A DNA stretch of 15,791 nucleotides from Planctomycetota bacterium (lineage in GTDB: Bacteria; Planctomycetota; Phycisphaerae; Tepidisphaerales; Tepidisphaeraceae): the NCBI GenBank assembly GCA_029777755.1, contig JAKORQ010000619.1:1-15791 (forward strand). The letters run 5' to 3'. Positions 1 to 8,117 of the stretch are shown here, piece after piece. A model generated the notes under the pieces. It worked only from the letters and a program-made list of their open reading frames with translations. It was not told where the DNA came from and did no database searches. Made by a program: the position numbers and the translations under genes. The stretch's first letter is position 1; each line of letters starts with the position of its first letter.

Positions 1-315
1 GTCCGCATTCAGCGACACCATGCGATACCCCTCGGGGGGCGCCGTATCTTGAGGCAGGTTCTCGGTGACAGTCAGCTTCAGGCATTGCCGGCCATCGGCC
101 GCCCCGCCCACGATCTCCATGGAAGTGAAGTCTATCGCGCGGTCCTTCTGCTCCTGGGTCCAGCGCCAGAAGACCACCGCCGGCCGCTTGTCGCCGAGCC
201 TCTCACCCTCAAAATCGCGCATCACCTGCACGACCCGCCCGGTTTCCTGCGCATAAAGAGTCGGACAGGAAACCAGGCACGCCGCCAACGCCACACCGGC
301 AAACAGACGATTCAT
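1..315 (-). CDS. Exported protein or lipoprotein, N-terminal part (cut by window edge)
   Basis: An open frame of 105 codons runs from an ATG at 315-313 to the window edge with no stop. GGAGG (reverse complement of 320-324) sits 4 nt before the ATG and fixes the start. The N-terminus is a clear secretion signal: MNRL, then a hydrophobic stretch, then either a lipobox LVSC with Cys17 or a type I cleavage site after LYA (about residue 22). The mature part (residues 23-105) has mixed beta-like composition with several Trp and charged residues, and no motif I can name. Codon use matches neighbouring genes. Function is unknown; a carbohydrate-binding or other beta-sandwich envelope protein is possible but not shown. 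Confidence 0.8.
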   Translation of the reverse strand, partial: MNRLFAGVALAACLVSCPTLYAQETGRVVQVMRDFEGERLGDKRPAVVFWRWTQEQKDRAIDFTSMEIVGGAADGRQCLKLTVTENLPQDTAPPEGYRMVSLNAD

Positions 316-369
316 CACGCCTCCTAATTGTTAAGTCCGCCGGCCAGGCCAGGTTCGGCAGTTAGCCGG

Positions 370-500
370 CTACAGCAAAATCTCCCACTCGTATGCCACG
401 TCCAGGATATCAAACGCCACCGAGTCGATTCCCTTGCCGGCGTAGATGGTACCACGAGTACCAAAGGGTTGCGCGGCTACATACATGGCTGTGTGCAAAG
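370..500 (-). pseudogene. Possible 3' gene remnant abutting a repeat
   Basis: On the minus strand a frame ending in TAG at 372-370 reads protein-like toward its C-terminus (...GTIYAGKGIDSVAFDILDVA..., then YEWEILL). Immediately upstream it runs into the dispersed repeat at 501-574, where the reading becomes low-complexity and basic. No start codon with a ribosome site precedes it. It could be the tail of a gene truncated by repeat insertion or rearrangement, or simply chance. I do not recognise the family. Confidence 0.2.
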
Positions 501-574
501 TCAGGCTCTCGGCTACGTCGTTTCCGTCGCTGCGTTGTTGCGTCGTGTGAGATTGGACTCGCCGCAAGCCCGCC
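501..574 (+). repeat. Dispersed intergenic repeat, copy A
   Basis: About 73 bp aligns nearly without gaps, at roughly 85% identity by eye, with the reverse complement of 3630-3705. The shared core includes GGCGTGTGA-like sequence followed by ATTGGACTCGC and GCAA. A shorter part (the 'ccgtcgttgcgtcg' stretch) recurs at 7924-7943. Read in one frame both long copies give a similar peptide (LRRCVV, then a few residues, then IGLAA), which is a consequence of the repeat and not evidence of a gene. Confidence 0.7.
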
Positions 575-793
575 TATGTCCGGGTAGAACCACGGGCCAC
601 CGATCATCGCCCCACCCACGATGAAGAAAGAGCAAAAGCAACTGCGAACCTCCAATCGATTGTTCACTCAGGGCTGCTTCGCAACCGGTATCCTCTGCTA
701 TCGGAAGGCTCGTTACCATTTCGCAAAACGCTTAGAGATCTGCCATCTCGATGATGCGATTATTGTGCTGCCTGACGGCTACAGGGCATCCAC

Positions 794-1606
794 CTACCCG
801 CCCTTGCGCGAAAGTTCGCGCCAGGCGGTCGGCGAAGTGCCGCAGAGCTTGCGAAACTGCTTGTTGAAGTGCTGCGGGTCGGGCATCCCAACCCGCCTGG
901 CGATCACCCGAACCGGCATGTCGGTGCTGTGCAGCAGGAACCTGGCATGCTCCATGCGCCGCTGCAGGAGGTATCGCGGGATCGTCACGCCCATCTTCCT
1001 GCGGAAACAGCGGGCCAGGTGATTCTGGTTGATCCCCACCGCGTCGGCCAGCTCCGGCACCGACAGCGGACGGGAGAAATGCGTATCCAGCTCAAACGCC
1101 GCCCGCTCCACCGCCAGGTCGCTGCGCAACACCGGGCTGGTGGCGGCCGACCGATGCATGGCCGCCAGGTAGAGCATCAGGTCCTGCAAAGCGATGGCCG
1201 CCCGCGCCTCGGCCAGTTCACCTCCCTCGGCCACGAGCTGGGCGATGGTCCGGAAACGCTCGGCCACGAACGCCGCGTTCTTCCCCAGGCGCAGGTAGAT
1301 CGGCAACTCCACGGCCGGGCCATGCCGCCGCGGAGCATATGCGTGAATACACCAGTGATGGCCGGGCGTGGGAACGTCGTAGCGCGACTCCCGATTCGCC
1401 GGGGTGATCGTCAGGTCACCAGGCTGCAGGGCAAACTCGCTTGTGCCTATGCGAATCGTCCCCACATAGTCGTACAGGTGAATCGCGGTGGTCGGTGTGA
1501 GATAGCTGTAGGCAAAGTTGCGATCCTCCAGGGGATACCTGCCGGCCCGCACCACCGTCGGCAGCGATTGGTAATTCCATGCCAACAAGTCAGGGCGGTC
1601 TTCCAT
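794..1606 (-). CDS. AraC-family transcriptional regulator
   Basis: Predicted cytoplasmic DNA-binding regulator of 270 aa, the usual size for a two-domain AraC protein. Residues ~25-95 form a cupin-like ligand-sensing half (the LQPGDLTITPA turn is typical). Residues ~165-267 form the AraC/XylS double helix-turn-helix: first HTH ~181-203 (LSVPELADAVGINQNHLARC), second ~231-255 (IARRVGMPDPQHFNKQF), then the conserved GTSPTAWR end. The frame is also open up to a TTG at 1642. I prefer the ATG at 1606 because neither site has a clear ribosome site and the ATG gives the normal N-terminus. It is divergent from the dioxygenase/UroD-like pair and probably regulates it. The ligand is unknown. Confidence 0.92.
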   Translation of the reverse strand: MEDRPDLLAWNYQSLPTVVRAGRYPLEDRNFAYSYLTPTTAIHLYDYVGTIRIGTSEFALQPGDLTITPANRESRYDVPTPGHHWCIHAYAPRRHGPAVELPIYLRLGKNAAFVAERFRTIAQLVAEGGELAEARAAIALQDLMLYLAAMHRSAATSPVLRSDLAVERAAFELDTHFSRPLSVPELADAVGINQNHLARCFRRKMGVTIPRYLLQRRMEHARFLLHSTDMPVRVIARRVGMPDPQHFNKQFRKLCGTSPTAWRELSRKGG

Positions 1607-1692
1607 GTATGGATTTTTACCACTGCACAAGAGTCTTTCCAATTGTCCGGCGCGATGCGGAGGTCTAGCCTCTTTCAGAAAGGAAAACCCCT

Positions 1693-2466
1693 ATGGCAAA
1701 CAGACTTACACCGCAGCAGCAGGAGTTCTACCGCGAGAACGGCTACCTGGTCGTGGAAGGCGTGCTTTCGCGTGAGGAAGCGCTGGCGTATCGCGATGAG
1801 ATGCACGCACTGGCCGAGCGTCTGCGTGCCCAGCGCACCGTCAACGCCACCTGGCCGAGCATTCGCGCCAAGAACCCTAACGTGCATATCGACCACTGCC
1901 ATGATGTGCAGTTCCACTCGGCCATGGTTTCGCGCTTGATCGTGGATGAGCGCTTCACCGGGCTTGCCGAGGGCATCCTCGGCCCCAACGTGCAACTGCA
2001 CCACACCAAGATGTTCATCAAGCCGCCGGCCAAGGGCGCGCCATTCCCCATGCACCAGGATTACCCCTACTTCCCCCACGAGAAGCACACCATGATGGCG
2101 GCCATCTTCTACTTCGATGACTGCCCCATCGAGAAGGGCTGCTTCCGCGTCATCCCCGGCAGCCACAAACTTGGACCGCTGGAGCACCAGAGCCCCGCCG
2201 ACCACTATCTGCCCGAGGACAAGTACCGCCTTGAGGACGCCCTGCCCCTGCCGGGCAAAGCCGGAGACGTCATCTTCTTCAATTACCTGACCATCCACGG
2301 CTCAGGCCAAAACGAGTCCAGCGAGGCGCGCACCACACTGCTGGTACAGATGCGCGATCCCACCGACTGCCCCACGGTGCAGACGCACGAGTCGCGCGGG
2401 CAGGGTATGATGCTCGCCGGCATCGATCCCAACGCCAGGATTCGCCCGGTGTGGGAGAAGGAATAG
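1693..2466 (+). CDS. Phytanoyl-CoA dioxygenase (PhyH)-family Fe(II)/2-oxoglutarate oxygenase
   Basis: 257 aa, the typical size for bacterial PhyH-like enzymes, which use Fe(II), O2 and 2-oxoglutarate to hydroxylate a small substrate in the cytoplasm. The metal triad is visible: H121-x-D123 in PMHQDYPYF and the distal H202 in FFNYLTIHGSG, with R213 in SSEAR placed to bind the 2-oxoglutarate carboxylate. CFRVIPGSHKLGP (150-162) is the family's characteristic turn. AGGA-like sequence at 1679-1684 precedes the ATG. A 68-nt gap separates it from the UroD-like gene on the same strand, so the two are probably cotranscribed. The substrate cannot be inferred. In related bacteria such enzymes often sit in sugar, phosphonate or secondary-metabolite catabolism clusters. 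Confidence 0.93.
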   Translation: MANRLTPQQQEFYRENGYLVVEGVLSREEALAYRDEMHALAERLRAQRTVNATWPSIRAKNPNVHIDHCHDVQFHSAMVSRLIVDERFTGLAEGILGPNVQLHHTKMFIKPPAKGAPFPMHQDYPYFPHEKHTMMAAIFYFDDCPIEKGCFRVIPGSHKLGPLEHQSPADHYLPEDKYRLEDALPLPGKAGDVIFFNYLTIHGSGQNESSEARTTLLVQMRDPTDCPTVQTHESRGQGMMLAGIDPNARIRPVWEKE

Positions 2467-2534
2467 CACCAAAAACTCTCGCCGCTCGCACAGCAGATGT
2501 CGCGGGCGGCTTTTCTCGAGCAGGAAACAGGATA

Positions 2535-3533
2535 ATGACATCGCGAGAGCGCATCCGCCGGATCATCGCAGGCCAGCCCGCCGACCGCTGCGGCTTCTGG
2601 ATGGGCAATCCTCACCCCGATACCTGGCCGATCCTTCACAGGTACTTCGGCACCTCCAGCGAGGAAGAGCTGCGCGTGAAGCTCAACGATGATCTGCGCT
2701 GGCATGCCGTATGGGGATACAAGGACCCGGCCCGCCCGATGTTCCCCCTTAACAGCAAACAGTCCCACGGCGACCCGGGCCCGCTGGCGAATGCCGAGAC
2801 GATCGAGGATGTCGAGCGCTATCCCTGGCCGGACCCTGCGCTGGTAGATTACGACACAACTGTCGCCACCCTTGCCGACACCGGAAACTACTACCGCGCG
2901 TCGGGCCTGTGGACCTGCTTTTACCACAACATCATGGACCTGTTCGGCATGGACAATTACATGATCTACATGTACGAGCGGCCGGGGATCGTACAGGCGG
3001 TGACCGATCGTGTCTGCCAGTTCTACTACGACGCCAACGAGATCTTCTTCCAGCGGGCCGGCGACCTGGTGGATGCCTTTTTCTTCGGCAACGACTTCGG
3101 TACGCAACTGGACCTGATCTGCTCGCCGGCCCACTTCGACCAGTTTGTCATGCCATGGTTCAAGCGCTTCACCGAGCAGGGCCACCGCCACGGCAAGCAG
3201 GTGATACTGCATTCCTGCGGCTCGATCTTCCGCGTGATCGACCGGCTGATCGACGCCGGTGTCGATTGCCTGCACCCCCTGCAAGCGCTGGCTCGCAACA
3301 TGGACGCCGACACGCTCGCCAGCAACTTCGGCGGCCGGATCGCCTTCCTGGGCGCCATCGACACCCAGAACCTGCTGGTCAACGGCACGCCACAACAGGT
3401 GCGCGACGAGGTCAGGCGGATCAGGGAAACCCTCGGCCCGCGAGTAATCATCAGCCCCAGCCACGAGGCGCTGCTCCCCAACATCCCACCACAGAACGTG
3501 GCGGCCATGGCGGAGGAAGCGACGAGAATCTGA
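2535..3533 (+). CDS. Uroporphyrinogen decarboxylase-family protein (UroD/MtaA-like TIM barrel)
   Basis: 332 aa with the start at ATG 2535, preceded by AGGA (2522-2525); MTSRERI is the usual N-terminus of the family. The frame is also open to a GTG at 2451 overlapping the upstream stop, which I reject. Family features: FFGNDFGTQ (183-191), an ILHSCGS strand-loop with H226 and C228 (the H-x-C that binds zinc in corrinoid/CoM methyltransferases of this superfamily), IDAGVDCLHPLQ (239-250), GAIDTQNLL (273-281), and a C-terminal SPSHEALLPNIPP. This pattern resembles the 'UroD-like' methyltransferase branch, not haem-pathway HemE, whose N-terminal arginine-rich substrate motif I do not see. The role is probably demethylation or another C1/decarboxylation step on the substrate handled by the neighbouring dioxygenase. 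That last point is inference. Confidence 0.88.
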   Translation: MTSRERIRRIIAGQPADRCGFWMGNPHPDTWPILHRYFGTSSEEELRVKLNDDLRWHAVWGYKDPARPMFPLNSKQSHGDPGPLANAETIEDVERYPWPDPALVDYDTTVATLADTGNYYRASGLWTCFYHNIMDLFGMDNYMIYMYERPGIVQAVTDRVCQFYYDANEIFFQRAGDLVDAFFFGNDFGTQLDLICSPAHFDQFVMPWFKRFTEQGHRHGKQVILHSCGSIFRVIDRLIDAGVDCLHPLQALARNMDADTLASNFGGRIAFLGAIDTQNLLVNGTPQQVRDEVRRIRETLGPRVIISPSHEALLPNIPPQNVAAMAEEATRI

Positions 3534-3629
3534 GGGGAGGCAGGAAGCGACCAAGGGAGTAGGAGACGAAGGGAAGGCGCGCCGGCACCAAGGCACGGAG
3601 GCACGAAGGGATTGGCCTTCGCCGGTTGG

Positions 3630-3705
3630 TCGGCGGTTTGCAGCGAGTCCAATATCACACGCCGTAACGACGCAACGACGGAGAACGACGGAGCCGAGAG
3701 TCTGG
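3630..3705 (-). repeat. Dispersed intergenic repeat, copy B
   Basis: The reverse complement aligns with 501-574, including the central GTGTGA-x-ATTGGACTCGC-x-GCAA stretch and the flanking CTCGGCT-x-CGTCGTT. It lies in opposite orientation to copy A. Copies A and B flank the AraC/PhyH/UroD cluster, so the cluster is bounded by an inverted pair. Confidence 0.7.
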
Positions 3706-3733
3706 GAAAGACCTCCCTTCAAGCTCCTTCTTA

Positions 3734-3816
3734 ACCACGAAGAAACGAAGCGACCAAGCACCTGCGATCGACAATCGAACAAGTTCGTCTGCTTCGCTTC
3801 TTCGTCGCTTCGTGGT
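3734..3816. repeat. Imperfect inverted repeat of the 'accacgaag' family
   Basis: ACCACGAAG at 3734-3742 pairs perfectly with CTTCGTGGT at 3808-3816. The next ~11 bases of each arm are degenerate 'gaag/gcga' repeats that match partly (about 16 of 20). The ~50-nt interior has no gene. Such 'ccacgaag/gcacgaag' spacers are widespread in intergenic regions of several bacterial phyla. Their function is not established. Confidence 0.55.
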
Positions 3817-3931
3817 GAAACATGATGCGGGCGAGGATGACCGCGCTCCCGGGACGACCTGCTCTGCTTTCACTTACCTGTTTGTCTCTGTGCCTCTTGT
3901 GGTCAGTCAATCAAGGCATCTGGATACTACA

Positions 3932-3976
3932 CCAAAAGCAGAAGCGTGCAGCCATCACTTACCGATAGCTGCACGC
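3932..3976 (-). terminator. Rho-independent-type terminator for nrfA
   Basis: On the minus strand, 28 nt past the nrfA stop, GCGTGCAGC (3976-3968) and GCTGCACGC (3952-3944) form a perfect 9-bp stem with a 15-nt loop, followed by a T-rich tail (ttctgctttt). Position and orientation fit termination of the nrfHA transcript. Confidence 0.6.
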
Positions 3977-4003
3977 CAGCGGTCGATTGCGTTGTTGGCT
4001 TGT

Positions 4004-5704
<1,701 letters not shown>

Positions 5705-5731
5705 AGTGCCTTACTCACCTCGCGATATGCC

Positions 5732-6232
5732 CTACTTCATTGGCCCATGGCCGACGTTTTTATGACAATGCACACAGCGCACCGCGTCCTGGCCCCACGT
5801 ACTGCCGCGCACCAGCTCATGGACGAAATCCCCATGGCAGCGCAGGCAGTTGTCCTGCAGGATCTGGCTGTTGCCGGGCTTGATCATGATCGGTTCGTTG
5901 AAAAATGGCCTGGCGCCCTGGTCGTCAGGCCGTGCCGGCTGGAACGTAAACCCCATGGAGTGGTGATAGCCGTTGGATGCCTTGGCTATGTACTTCTGGG
6001 GAAACTGCGGCGGCACGTGGCAGTCATTGCAGGTTGCCACCGCATGGTGCGGACCCTTCCGCCAGGAGTCGTACTGGTCGTTCATGATGTGGCAGTTGTT
6101 GCACACCTCCGGCTCGTTGGACATGTACGAGAGCCCTTCGGCGTACACAAAGGTATAGCCACCCACGCCCGCCAGCAGACCCAGCAGGATGGCGAGTATC
6201 AGCCAGCGCTTCTTAAGCTTTAGCCACGCCAA
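5732..6232 (-). CDS. nrfH: NapC/NrfH-family tetrahaem quinol dehydrogenase
   Basis: 166 aa membrane-anchored cytochrome c that takes electrons from menaquinol and passes them to NrfA. One N-terminal transmembrane helix (~10-31) is followed by four haem motifs: CNNCH 44-48, CNDCH 68-72, CLRCH 129-133, CVHCH 153-157. Met50 in CHIM is the position of the methionine ligand of haem 1 in NrfH. I place the start at TTG 6232-6230 because AAGGAGGA (reverse complement of 6237-6244) lies at ideal spacing. The frame is open a further 9 codons to another TTG, but that extension would contain the ribosome site. It directly precedes nrfA. A 95-nt AT-rich gap (6233-6327) separates it from the upstream membrane-protein gene and could hold its own promoter, though I see no strong match. 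Confidence 0.95.
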   Translation of the reverse strand: MAWLKLKKRWLILAILLGLLAGVGGYTFVYAEGLSYMSNEPEVCNNCHIMNDQYDSWRKGPHHAVATCNDCHVPPQFPQKYIAKASNGYHHSMGFTFQPARPDDQGARPFFNEPIMIKPGNSQILQDNCLRCHGDFVHELVRGSTWGQDAVRCVHCHKNVGHGPMK

Positions 6233-6327
6233 TGGGTCCTCCTTCACCTGACGACACAAATACCCTGACTATCCGAATTCTTGCAATCTCAACAATCGTT
6301 ATTTAATTGGAATATTCGTATCCAGAA

Positions 6328-7032
6328 CTACACAATATCATCTCCAACCGGCAGGAACAATGCCCCGAGAACACCATGAAACAGGATCGACTTCCACGGT
6401 CCCCCGGGCATGGCGTAAAAGACATCCTGGTTGAGATTCAGTACGCGATACGCCAGCGGTGATTCAGTCCAGATTCCCGATTCAACGGTGGCATTCATTG
6501 CGAACAGCGGATGGATGTCGATCAACCGCTGCATCCAGTCGATCAGCGCATCACTCTGCAGGTGATGAAACAGCCACACCGGCGCTGTCAGCCACAGCGC
6601 CAGCAGCAGCACGGTAAGCCCCCCGGCCGACAGCGCGGAAAACCTTGCCAGTCTCCACAATCCCGGCAACCCGCACGCCAGCAGCGCAAGTGAAAGCAAC
6701 AGAAGATACGCCTTCAGCCACTGCCAGATGGTGAACGGCTCATTCGCCAACGCCACCACCAGCCAGACAAGCGCCGCCGCATCGGCGATGGAGCCGGCCG
6801 CGAGCAGGCGAACCAGCCATGAGCGCCTTCCCGCCGCCAGCAGCGGCACCGCGATCGCCACCAGCACCAGCCCGGCCAGGAATGTTCCCAGATTTGCCCC
6901 GATCGCCATCGCCGCGCAGCTCATCAGGATGGCGGCGACCAGCATTGTTACCAAGTGCTCACGAATTTGTAGGTTGTCGCCCTTCATCAGCTGTGGCACA
7001 CACATTACCATCTGCAGTTCGGCCCGGCTCAC
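6328..7032 (-). CDS. Polytopic membrane protein of unknown function, upstream of nrfHA
   Basis: Up to 234 aa from a GTG at 7032. No ribosome site marks the start, and the ATG at 6987 (MKGDNLQIREH) is a plausible alternative. There are about five closely spaced hydrophobic helices (roughly 28-46, 49-68, 77-96, 104-124, 131-152, counted from the GTG). A soluble stretch with WLFHH, DIHPLFAMNA, GIWTESPLAYRV and NLNQDVFYAMP follows, then a final hydrophobic segment (~216-230). There are no haem motifs, Walker motifs or recognised transporter signatures. It is same-strand and immediately upstream of nrfH, so a role in cytochrome maturation or membrane electron transfer is possible. This is inferred from position only. 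Confidence 0.75.
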   Translation of the reverse strand: MSRAELQMVMCVPQLMKGDNLQIREHLVTMLVAAILMSCAAMAIGANLGTFLAGLVLVAIAVPLLAAGRRSWLVRLLAAGSIADAAALVWLVVALANEPFTIWQWLKAYLLLLSLALLACGLPGLWRLARFSALSAGGLTVLLLALWLTAPVWLFHHLQSDALIDWMQRLIDIHPLFAMNATVESGIWTESPLAYRVLNLNQDVFYAMPGGPWKSILFHGVLGALFLPVGDDIV

Positions 7033-7177
7033 ACTGGATTGTGTTTTTCGTCACGTGCGGTAGCGGCGGCACCCTTTTTTGCTTGCATTGATGAGGATTT
7101 GGCGCGAATCTGCAGATGAGTTTGAGGCAGACCTGTCCGGACAGGGCAACGAAAACCGGGGTCTGCAGGAAAGTGCT

Positions 7178-7867
7178 ATGTCGACTTCCGAGATTCTCTG
7201 TCCTCGCTGCGGCACCCCATTTCCACCGGGGCGCAGCCAGGCATCGGTCACGTGCATCGTCTGCGGCCAACTTCGGCCAGACCTGGACATGACCCTCGAT
7301 GACGATGACGAGGAGGATCTGGGCGCCGGTTTCTCCGCCGGCCTGGTTGGTCTGGGCAGCGCGGCCTCTTCAGCCTCCTCGGCAAGCCCCAAGACTCCCG
7401 CTCCGCCACCCACCCCGCCGAAGATTCCCTATCTCAGCGACGCCCCTGCGGCTTCCTCCCGCCCATATGTTTCCCTCGGCGAAGACTTCATCCAGGACGA
7501 TCGACCCCGTCGGCGGCGCGGCGAGGGCCCGTCCCTCACTGAGCTGATCGGCCCGGTGGTGCTGATCGTCACGCCCCTGGCGGCCGGGGTGGTTGGGGCA
7601 CTGGAGATGCTCGCCCTGGTGGACGACTTCTCGCTGGGCTCCTGGTACGCAGTGGGCACGGTCCTGCTGATGATGCTGATCGGCAGCCTGGTGGCTGGCC
7701 TGTTCGCCGCCTGGATCGGCTTCACCCTCCGCCTGCGCAAGGCCATCATCCTCCGGGCCATGTTCATCGCAGGCGCCGTGGTTGTCGGCTATTTCCTGAT
7801 GCAGGAAGTCCCCGGCCGACTGCAGGTAAGGGAAAACGCCCCGCCGGCGATCTCAATTCCGAGATAG
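7178..7867 (+). CDS. Zinc-ribbon membrane protein with acidic and Pro/Ser-rich linker
   Basis: 229 aa. The start is ATG 7178 with AGGA at 7167-7170; an upstream ATG in frame at 7079 gives a non-conserved-looking extension. Domain order: N-terminal zinc ribbon with C8-P-R-C11 and C26-I-V-C29; an acidic run DDDDEED (41-47); a Ser/Ala/Pro-rich linker (60-95); a basic RPRRRRGEG patch (109-117); then three transmembrane helices (~123-147, 157-183, 189-208). The zinc ribbon probably faces the cytoplasm. Zinc-ribbon/linker/TM proteins of this layout are common in planctomycetes, but I cannot assign a function. It is divergent from the nrf cluster across a 145-nt gap. Confidence 0.85.
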   Translation: MSTSEILCPRCGTPFPPGRSQASVTCIVCGQLRPDLDMTLDDDDEEDLGAGFSAGLVGLGSAASSASSASPKTPAPPPTPPKIPYLSDAPAASSRPYVSLGEDFIQDDRPRRRRGEGPSLTELIGPVVLIVTPLAAGVVGALEMLALVDDFSLGSWYAVGTVLLMMLIGSLVAGLFAAWIGFTLRLRKAIILRAMFIAGAVVVGYFLMQEVPGRLQVRENAPPAISIPR

Positions 7868-8117
7868 AGGCACCAAGGCACTGAGGCTACTGTAGAGCAT
7901 TCCGCGGACGCCCGAGCTTCTTTCGTTCTCCGTCGTTGCGTCGTCAGGCTGCGCAAGCCCCAACTCCTTCGTGCCTCTTACTCCCCTTTGTCGCTTCTTC
8001 CTATCCTTCCTGCCTCTTACTCCCCACCGCCCAGCTTGTTTCGCCAGGTTTTCCTTCCTGCTTATCTTAACCCGTTCGATGGATTCCTGGCGGGTTAGGC
8101 GGTAGAACATTCCGCCG
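7868..8117. repeat. Spacer built of the dispersed repeat family, copy C
   Basis: A 'ggcaccaaggcac' block just after the stop (7869-7882) repeats that at 3584-3596. It is followed on the opposite strand by the 'ccgtcgttgcgtcg' core (7930-7943) and blocks equivalent to 3532-3575 (around 7965-8015, reading 'cttcgtgcctcttactcccc'). A near-direct repeat, GTAGAGCATTCCGCGGACG at 7892-7910 and GTAGAACATTCCGCCGATG at 8102-8120 (16 of 19 identical), brackets the spacer. The second copy includes the ATG of the next gene. I see no gene here. Confidence 0.55.

Larger units (their letters stand above)
316..793. other. Non-coding spacer with a dispersed repeat copy
   Basis: No convincing gene lies between the exported protein and the AraC-type gene. 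Short open frames here lack start signals. The spacer contains a copy of an intergenic repeat at 501-574 and, left of it, a stretch readable as a short C-terminal peptide on the minus strand (370-500). Nothing else is recognisable in 575-793, which is somewhat AT-richer than the flanking genes. Confidence 0.6.
3534..4003. other. Repeat-rich intergenic spacer between convergent genes
   Basis: About 470 nt without a gene. From left to right: a 'gaggcaggaagcgaccaagg' block and a 'ggcaccaaggcac...ggcacgaagg' block (3532-3610), dispersed repeat copy B (3630-3705), an imperfect inverted repeat built on 'accacgaag' (3734-3816), and the nrfA terminator hairpin (3932-3976). Versions of the first two blocks recur in the spacer at 7868-8040. 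Confidence 0.7.

Noticed and set aside
869..1939. 356-codon open frame on the plus strand
   Set aside because: It runs antisense through the AraC gene and then out of frame into the dioxygenase gene. It has no domain or start signal.
2283..3782. 499-codon open frame on the minus strand
   Set aside because: It lies antisense to the dioxygenase and UroD-like genes, which have clear motifs and ribosome sites. Its translation has no recognisable domain and runs through the repeat-rich spacer.
3560..3900. CRISPR-like array in the repeated spacer
   Set aside because: The repeats are degenerate, overlapping and irregularly spaced, without unique spacers of constant length or nearby cas genes.
6233..6327. 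FNR/Crp-type or NsrR-type site upstream of nrfH
   Set aside because: The region is AT-rich with TTGAGATTGCAAGAA, but it lacks the TTGAT-N4-ATCAA symmetry. A -35/-10 pair at acceptable spacing is too weak to list.
7079..7177. Upstream extension of the zinc-ribbon protein
   Set aside because: The ATG at 7178 has AGGA at proper spacing and puts the zinc ribbon at the N-terminus. The extension has no such support.
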